NCBI GenBank assembly: GCA_003342895.1 | Contig: PTFA01000055.1 | Coordinates: 62,001 to 126,000 of the forward strand | DNA from: Casuarius casuarius | Lineage: Eukaryota; Chordata; Aves; Casuariiformes; Casuariidae | DNA: 64,000 bases | Direction: 5' to 3' | Shown: piece after piece, positions 27,501-36,500 of the stretch | Numbering within the stretch: position 1 is the first letter of the stretch | How the letters are laid out: each line of letters starts with the position of its first letter | The notes under the pieces: generated by a model | What the model saw: only the letters and a program-made list of their open reading frames with translations | Database searches by the model: none | Told to the model about the DNA's origin: nothing | Made by a program: the position numbers and the translations under genes

Positions 27501-30500
27501 AAGAATGTTACTTACTGGATGCTCCAGCTATTTTCAGTTTTATTGATGTGCTTGATTGTTTCATTTCCCTTCTTCCAAGCCACTTGAACAATTTTCAAAT
27601 GAGGATATTTACTGGCCAGGCTGCATGAGAGCTCAACTTTAGCTGGACTGTCCAAAGTGATATTTTTTTCCACAGAAGTACCAGAAACACCTAACAAGAA
27701 AAAAAAAAAAGTGATTATATGAAAGAAGCATCGTATTTCTTCATTTTAGGGGAAGAAAAGTTTGAAAGATTGTGTTTGAGATGTGCTTGATTACAGGTGG
27801 TTACGATCTGTGATTCTTATACTTTCTGATGTTAGCAAAACTACAATGCTAGACCATTAGCCTTTCGCAATAGGTTTATAAAACATGTCTAAGTGAAAGA
27901 GGGAAACTTACGCATTACCAAAACAGATGTAGTCACTTTATTCTATAGATAAACTTGCTAATGGGCTCAAATATAGAAACACAGATATCCATTTCACTGA
28001 AAGCAAGACAGGCCTATGCTTCTGTGTCATTTAATCCAAACCAAAATATATTAAGTATAGTTCTCATCAGAAAAATCAATATCTTCTCACTATGCTCACT
28101 GTCTAAACCTCTTTTTTGACTGTACTGCTATTAAAAAGCAAAATTTAGCAGTAATGGAATGAGTATGAAATTAAAAAAAATTACTAATATCAAAAAGAGG
28201 TAGACTTGTAAATATCTGTAAGCATCTAGTTTTCAGCCAGTTGCAAATTTTCCTGATACCTTGAACTTACAGGTACTGCCTTGTTACCAGTGAAGTAGTC
28301 ATCTTGAAACCATAATCTTCAAACCCACTTATTTATAAGGCCTTTGCCTTCTTATTAGCATACCAATAGCATTACATATAGCAATGTGAAAAGATTCCCA
28401 AACAGTAGGAAAACTGACCCTTTTATGTCTTTTAACCAGCTTGAGTATACAATATGTGCATAAATGGATAGTAGGTTTCAACAGCAAACAGTCAGGCTCT
28501 CTGATCTCTATGAACTTTTATGGAAAAAAAAACAAAACAAAGCAAAAATAACCTACTTTGTACTCTCAGACACTAACATTTTATTTCATAATTGGACTTT
28601 CCTTTTATAACTTTTAGATACAACTGTGGTTAGTCCACCTAAATACTCTAGAAAGAAAATATTCTAGAAGAAATTATTCTGGGCCCCACCTCAACCCCAG
28701 GCATATCCTTGATGGGTACAAAACCAGGCTGTTTTTCACAGCTGAAATCCTTTCCAAGAGGAAAGGAAGTTTTAAAGTATAGCTTGCTGGCTTACTAATG
28801 AAATTCATGTCAAAAAAAAAAAAAAAGCAGAATCTGGTTGAAGTGAAAAAGCACAAGCTACTCATTTAAAATGTTTTAAGCTTTATTTGGGTCTGGCAGA
28901 GACATTTGAAGTTTATGGAACACCACACCTTGAACTCCAAGTCTTATCTGAAATACTACAGAATCCATTGACCTGTAGTTAAGCTTAGAGGTACAACACC
29001 TTGGTCTTTCACAGCAAAGCAAAGTCGTAATCACAGCAACTCACTTATTGAGTTTAATAAATGGATCTAATAATTGAGCCAAACATAACTCACTTTGGTT
29101 GTTTCTGATCAAAGTGATTTTGCGAAAGGAATTAGTTTCACAACAGTGGAAGTTTTTACAGTCAGATTAAAAAGTGGCTAAAAAATAGAATGGGTGCCAT
29201 TTGAGATCCATTATTTTAAAAAAAACTGCACTCTAAAAGAATGAAAAATGAAACCGCTACATTGTTAGAGACTAGCCATTAGAAAGACTGATATCTGCGG
29301 CATCTCTATAAGCAGAGAACCATATACCAAGAATACCTGTATCAGAACAAGAAACAGACATTACCTCACTATTTGTTTATTTCTACCAGAAGAAAATACA
29401 GGACAAATGCTGTGCTATTATGTCCTTAAAATATCATTCCAATACTTTGTAAAGGACTTCCAACTGACCTCCACAAATTTTAAGTACTTCCCAGTGAGAT
29501 CAGTCCTTTAGTTGTCCAGGAAGCTCGTTATAACTTTTTACATGGCAACTCAAAACAAAAGATTGTGTGCAATCGTAGGCATTCAGTTTAACTGGAAAAT
29601 AAAATAGCATACTTACCAGATAGGAGTATCTCATACACCAAATCAGTGAAGTTAGATGCCTTCTCCTCAATTGCCTGCTTAAAGTCTTGTGTGGTCAGAT
29701 CTGGACCTAATAAGGTTGTAGGGGAAGTGAAGTGATACATTATGATCCTATAGAGATAATCATGAAGTAGAGTGTCACTATGATATTGTTATTGTTTTTT
29801 TATGTTTTTTTTCTTTTTTGAAAGCAGAGACCTTTCCAAAGGCTGATTCCTATGGAGACTCTTTACATACACCTTATGTGTTAATAGTCAGAATTTTAAA
29901 AGTAGCAGTGTTTTGTGGCCACTGTTATAGTAATCCTGCCATTTTAAGAAGATAGCTGCTGGCTTTTTGATATAATAAAGTAATTATGAATGTCAAAAAA
30001 TACTGTAAGAAAGGAATAGCTACCTATTTTACAGACTGATTCAAAGAGTCACCTATACATATTCTTTTCCTGAAGCCTACTGGTTGGTCTCTTGAACTGT
30101 ATGCGACTAAATCAATGTTTAAGTAAGACTCAGAAAATTAAATAAAAATAAAAAAAAAAACAAACAAGGAGAAAAAATGGGAGGACAGACCATGGTTATT
30201 TTCAAAAACACTACAAGTTAACACAGCCAGAAAGCTAGAGGTAGATTATCTACTCCAGAGGCAGCTCCACTGAATGCCCTGGGCTACACTGGAACCTGGT
30301 CAGTTTCTCACTGCTGCACAAAACTCCTTCTATACTGAGGGGAATTTCCTTCCCTACATAAAGAATATTGATAAACACCACCATATGCCTGACTGAAAGA
30401 TACTCACTTCCTTTCAGGAAAGGAAATGACATTTAAAAGGACTAGGATGGCCAGCGAAATCCCATTTCTGTAGCACTCCGGCAGCATACTATTCAGAAAC

Positions 30501-33500
30501 TACCTTTATAAAGCTCTAAAAAGCTTGATACAGCTGTCAGGTAGGCACTAGTAAGCATAAGACACAGTTGGTTCCTACCACTAGACTTGCTCTCATGCTG
30601 TCTGCATTTCAAAAATAGAGCAGGAAAGCAAATGAATAAACTACAGCTTTAACAACACATTTAGGCCAGCTAAGAAAATATCATCTGTCCAAATCTACAC
30701 AAATAATTGTTTCACTAGTATTGTACTATCTGTATAAAAGTTACAAGTAAACTGAAGCACATCCCTATGAAAAGACAGTAGAAACTATACTTAAAGGAAA
30801 GGACAATTCAGTACAATTACAGCGATTTTCACTTTTTCCAGTTTCCATGATTATTTTCTATACAAGCTTTAAGCAGGACTTAAATGACCTTGATTTTATC
30901 AAACTATATGTCCTGGTAATGTCAAGTAAAATAAATCTTTCATAACCGCATGATGAATAAAAAACGAAATTTAACAATTCAAGTTTAACATGACATATGC
31001 TTGTTTTTACCAGGTGTAGATACACTATGTCCAACTGGTGAGTGATCTGAAACGCTCTCCCGAGTTTGCCGGTTGACAACTCGTGTAGTCATCATGGGCT
31101 CTGAAAGGTGAAAAATAAAGCTGTTACAAACAAATTTAATTTTCTTTCAACTAAAGTGATGAGACAGAAATAGAAACCACACAACCATATGTGGTTTACC
31201 TGCTTGCAGAATAATTTTGTCAGTTATTTTATAGTACATCTCAGAAATTATATAAGCAGTAAGACAGAGAAAATAATTCCAGTTTTTGCAGAAGGAAAGG
31301 GGCATCCTGATCACTCCTGCCCAAGGAGTGCAAAGGTCCCAAAGCAGGAGAGAAAAATAGAGAAAAGCAGGGCTATGGCTTCAGTCCTCTCTAAGCACTC
31401 GGTGAGAGAGTTGATCACTGCGCAGTGGAAGCAGTATCTCTGAAAGCCTAGACAATCTCCAAATATTTCTTCTTCCCTTTTCTTGCATAAAATACTGAAG
31501 TTTACCTCAAAGTTCTTAAAAAAAAAGAAAAAGAAAAGGAAAAAAAAAAGTGCCTCCCAGCTACAATTGTTGCCAAAATCTAGTTGTGCTAAAGGAGGTC
31601 CCTGCTAGGGGGCTGCATTAAAGGCATCTCTGAGCAAGCTTAAGCAGAGGTGCCACACGCCTCTCAAACCACCTGCCAGTTCTGTAAAGCAAGTTTTTTC
31701 CTTCTCGACATGTCAGCGCATGACACTAGGTATGCTATGCTACAGGCAATCAGCATTATGCCTGGCTTGTACCATCTGTGCTTTCATACCTTGCCTTGTG
31801 CTTCAACCAGTGTAACTAACAGTAAACCTGTATATTGAGGTGGATGATGTGGAAGAACAGAGCTTCAGGCTAGTGCATTTGGTAGTTTCTGATAGTAGAG
31901 CATTATTGTCAGTCCCACCCACATGGCTTTTTTTAAGCAACCAAATTATGAAACTGTCTCCCAGTCCTAGACAGTAAATGCTGTTTCTCTAGACAGAAGT
32001 GCGAGTAAGCCTCTATCTCCGTCTGATGGAGAAACAAACTGGCCCAAATGTTTTCCCCTGAAATTAAACGGGAAAGCTGCTGAAGGTCTGGAATTGCTCC
32101 TGTGTGTGTGTATGCAAACACTCTGAGGGCATTACAAGGTTGTCAAATGGATCACCAGAGTTTATGTCAGCCTAGTACATGCCTCACCTGGTTAGTAACT
32201 GAAATTCCCCCAGATGGTAAATTTAAAAGACACTAGTGCCAGGTTGTATGGCAGTTCTGTTATCTATCTGCAAAAAACCTAAACAACCTGTAGAGGGGCT
32301 TGCACGCCAGTATGATTCTCATATTGGCTTTCTTCCTCGATTCACATACCAAATGAAAAAAGTTAGGTGAGGTCATATTATACAAAATACCTTGTGTATT
32401 TTAGGTCATGCATACATATAATGTGTGTGTATGTACATATATATGGTTATTGCATCTATTAGCTATTGTACTCCCTCCATTTCTCTCACACACAGTGTGC
32501 TAGAAAGCTCACAAGATTAAGATGAACACGAGATAAATAGCATCTTCAAAGACAGTGTGGTTGGAGTAACTTGTCAGAACTTGCCACATGTTTATATATA
32601 ACTTAGTCCATGTTGGATTTGGATGAATCGGCATGACCTTTAGTGCATGGCTGAATTCCTGCAGTCCTGATCTTTGCAAAGAAAACAGAGGTGGGATCAA
32701 CAATCACCAATTTCTTCTCTTATCTGGAACTTATTCCCTGCTCCCTATCTCAACCAGAATTATCTGGAGTATAGTGAATAAAGTGCAGGTACAGCAGAAG
32801 GTTGGGACACATCCCTAATTTTCAAAAGAAATAGACAGCTGAAGCTAGCAGGCCCAGTGACGTGAAGACATTATTGCACATTGTACTAACACGGAGGCAA
32901 AAGGAGTCCTCACGTAAATGGTCAGGAATATATGCTAGAACAGAACCTCCTGTTCTAGTTTGGGAACGGCCCATTCTCTAGAATCACTGCCTGTATTACG
33001 GCATGTATGCCTAATGGGAGCCGACCATGCAAGTGGCAGTCGGATAGCTTTTTCCCACAGGCCTGAAGATTCTTATGACACAAACTGTCACAGAGGCTTT
33101 AAAAGGTGTTTACTTCTGTTTCTTCTGAAGAAGATTCAAAAGATTTCATTAGTATGAAATTGTAAACTCCACGTGATACTTAGGATGTATCCATCCTCCA
33201 CTCAGGAGGACTGGGAAAAATATTATAGCTTTAGGTGTACTGAAATAAAATGATTACCAGGAGATGATTCATTAAGTCCAGATGGCATTTGAGTCAACAA
33301 GTTCCCCTGAGTTTGGCTGGCATCTTGTGTTGTCATGGGTAAATCTAAAGAGAAAAAGAAAGAAAAAAAGAAGTGTTTAAAGAAACTTTATTCCTTCTCA
33401 GTGGAGCCAAGTTAGAAATATCTAGTTCCTGAAAATAATTTTAACAGAACCCCCTCACCTCAGCCTACTACCTGTATTTTTTTCTCCTAAATTCTAAGTA

Positions 33501-36500
33501 TGTACAGCCAAAATACTAAAGAATTACTTTTCACCAGTTGAGTATCAGCCAGTTTAGTTTATTTTAGGCAACAGAAGATTTGAGAACAGAGGTAGTATCT
33601 TTTATTTGACCTCTGTAATAACCTGAAAGAGAGTTTCTTTGTTCAGATCTGCTCTATAAAAAGACAAGCCCCTCTTTTCCTGTAGCAAGCCTATCGTTAG
33701 GCAAAGCTCTTCTTCAGGTTATTTCAGTAGTCTAATAAAATTGCAGTCTGTACTCAAATCCTGTCTTGTCTGTGGGCTTAGACTATCACAGCTTAACATC
33801 AGCACTAATTTATTACTTTTAAACACAGACTGGCAGATTCAGTAATAGCGTAAGGACTCCATTACAGCACGACATCTGCCTATCCTGTTTTTTGACGTAA
33901 CGAACAACCTCCTTACCTTCCATGATCACTCTGACGAACAAAGCAAAAGGCCTAACTGGCATGGAACATGGATTTCACCAAGCAATGCTAATCACTATTT
34001 CCAGGCTCCAGCTTCCTTACCATCATCACAAATCTAATTTTGTTCCTATAAAACATTTTTTGTAACAGCCAGGCAAAGCTCCAGGGTTTTGCTTTATGTT
34101 CTCGACTGCAGAAAGGACAGTAGGGGAAGAGGGACAGGATTTGTTTAGTTTCTGAGTATGCTGCTGTCTCTCTCTTGCACTAAGAATTCATGGTGCCTAC
34201 GTGATTTATGTAGATGAAGATTCTTTTGGCTTCCTTTCACTTCCGACATTTGGGTGGTAAAATTAGCTCAGAATAAACGTTATATCCCTATATGCTTAGA
34301 TATTCCAGGACATAGTCTACTGCTCTAGAACTTGCAGTGGCATGTGCTGTTCCTCAGACACAGAGCACTTTCACATCAGTAACCTTTAAATGATTTGACC
34401 AATGTTTACAAAGCTGTATGTGTAGCCAAAAAAAAAAGTTTTAAAACATATGCAGTCATAATTAAAACCAGGAAGGGGTCAGTAAGCTCTGCTAAATATT
34501 CAAGATAGTAGCAAGCATAGGGTGAAAAGTGAAAAGCTACACCACAGGTTTTTTTGAGTACGTTCAGACATGCTGAGAAACCATGTTCCTTCAGCAGAAG
34601 GTAGTCAGCACACTGCCAGCTCCTTCAAGTGAACAACACTAACAATACTCCTGTCCCATTTCAGTACTGTATGCATAGATGATCCACAGAATCTCCCACA
34701 GGTATCTCCAGCGTGCAGGTACTCTACACCATGTCAGATTCATGTCTCACTTACACCATATGCTCTCTCATAAACTGCCCATCATGCTTCAACCAACTTG
34801 GATTAAGAGTGAAATAAGATGCCAAGGAGCAAAATTAAAAAAAAAAAAAAAAAGCATCAGTGGTTCTTAACAACAGGCACTTTGTTTCTTCACAGTTAAT
34901 CAGTCCATTGGTCCCGTAGTCAATTTTTTTCCCCCCATTTTCTTTTTTTCCCCTCGAGCAAAGAACTTATGAAATTTGCTTGGCCTGAATATCTGCTAGC
35001 TTGTGATGCAGTTAGTTAGGACAGTAGGTCTTATTCTCTGCTTGACAGAGGTGATTAGAGCAGGGAAGGCTATTATACTTCTGATATTAAAGATAAGGTT
35101 GAAGAAAAGTCCATGAATTTTACATCTGTGCAGTATCTTGAGACATTCGAAGGTTCTCATGGATCACCTGACTTTGTGTCAGCTTAGTAGATGCATCACC
35201 TGCATAGTAATTAAAAATCTTGCAGGATGATAAATTTAGAAGGTGCCAGTGCCAAGCTGTACAGCAGCTCTGTTATCTCTCTGCAAAGAAGCCAGATAAC
35301 CTGCAACATGGTTTGCATACTAATAGAGTTCTCATCTTGGCTTTCTTCCTTGATTCACATACTGAATTTACCAACTGAAAACAGTCAAGTAATGTCATTT
35401 CTAGTCAGAGTTGCTTCTATATCTTAGCTCATACCTGTCTATATGTAGACCTATGTAGCATAGAAGTAACACTGCATCTCTGTCCTGTCCTCTTATATGC
35501 ATCCTGCTGAACAGCATAGATCAAGACAAACCACCACTGGATGCCCAGTGTCATCAAGCCAGACAGTGTGATGTAAGTAAAGTAGAGTAACTTCTCAGAA
35601 ACTACTGGCTCAGGGCTGAATGCCTTAGCCTATTGATTAAATCTAATCTAAGTGGTGGATTGCTGGGTTCTTGTTGCCCTGATCTTTACAGAGAAAGGAG
35701 TAGATGAGAGCATGCAGTCATTAATTTATTTTTTTGCCTTTCTTCTGCTCCCTACTACAGCCAATATTTTAGAGATAAAGAGGGGGGTCTGCTGTACTTA
35801 TAATCAGAGCAATTTCAGGCTTTTAATTTTTTTGCTCTTGCTTTAGAGTCCTACAAACAGCCTGGCCCACTTAACTATCTTCACAAGAGTGCAATGGAGA
35901 AAAGTGGCTGAATAGGAGAAGTCTGAGATACAACTTGGTTTAATTTATCATTAATGTTTAATTTAATGTCAATTAATTTAGTATCAGTTATACTCTCTGC
36001 AAGTGCGCAAAGCATTCAGTAACATCTGAAACTGGCTGCCAGGCTGGAGAACTTCATAGTGCCCCTGTTACGGGAACAGCTGCAGCGTGAGCTCTCAGTA
36101 GGCACCAGAGAACCCCAATGAGGGAGCCTGAAACACCTCAATTAAAGTCCTTCCTTCAGGACAAACCAGAGAAAGCCAACGACGAAGCAAAGTCTATAGG
36201 AAACGAGGCATTTCCTCTGCTCGCGTAACTCGGTGAGTTTTCAGAGGCAGAAGTTAGAAGATTGGATGTAGTAGGTTTGCTTTTGTTAAAGGAATCTGGC
36301 AGCATACGGTACAACTAATCCAGAAAACTGAACCAGGCAACTAAAGGAAGCAACAAGCTCTGAAGAATATGTCTTGGCATTTAATATTTACCTGAAGTTA
36401 TCCTCAACTCTACGTAGAATAGAAGTGATTGGTTATTTAATTATTTTGAAAAATCCAACATACAATTACGAAGATTTAAAAGACAGAGTTGATAGAACAC

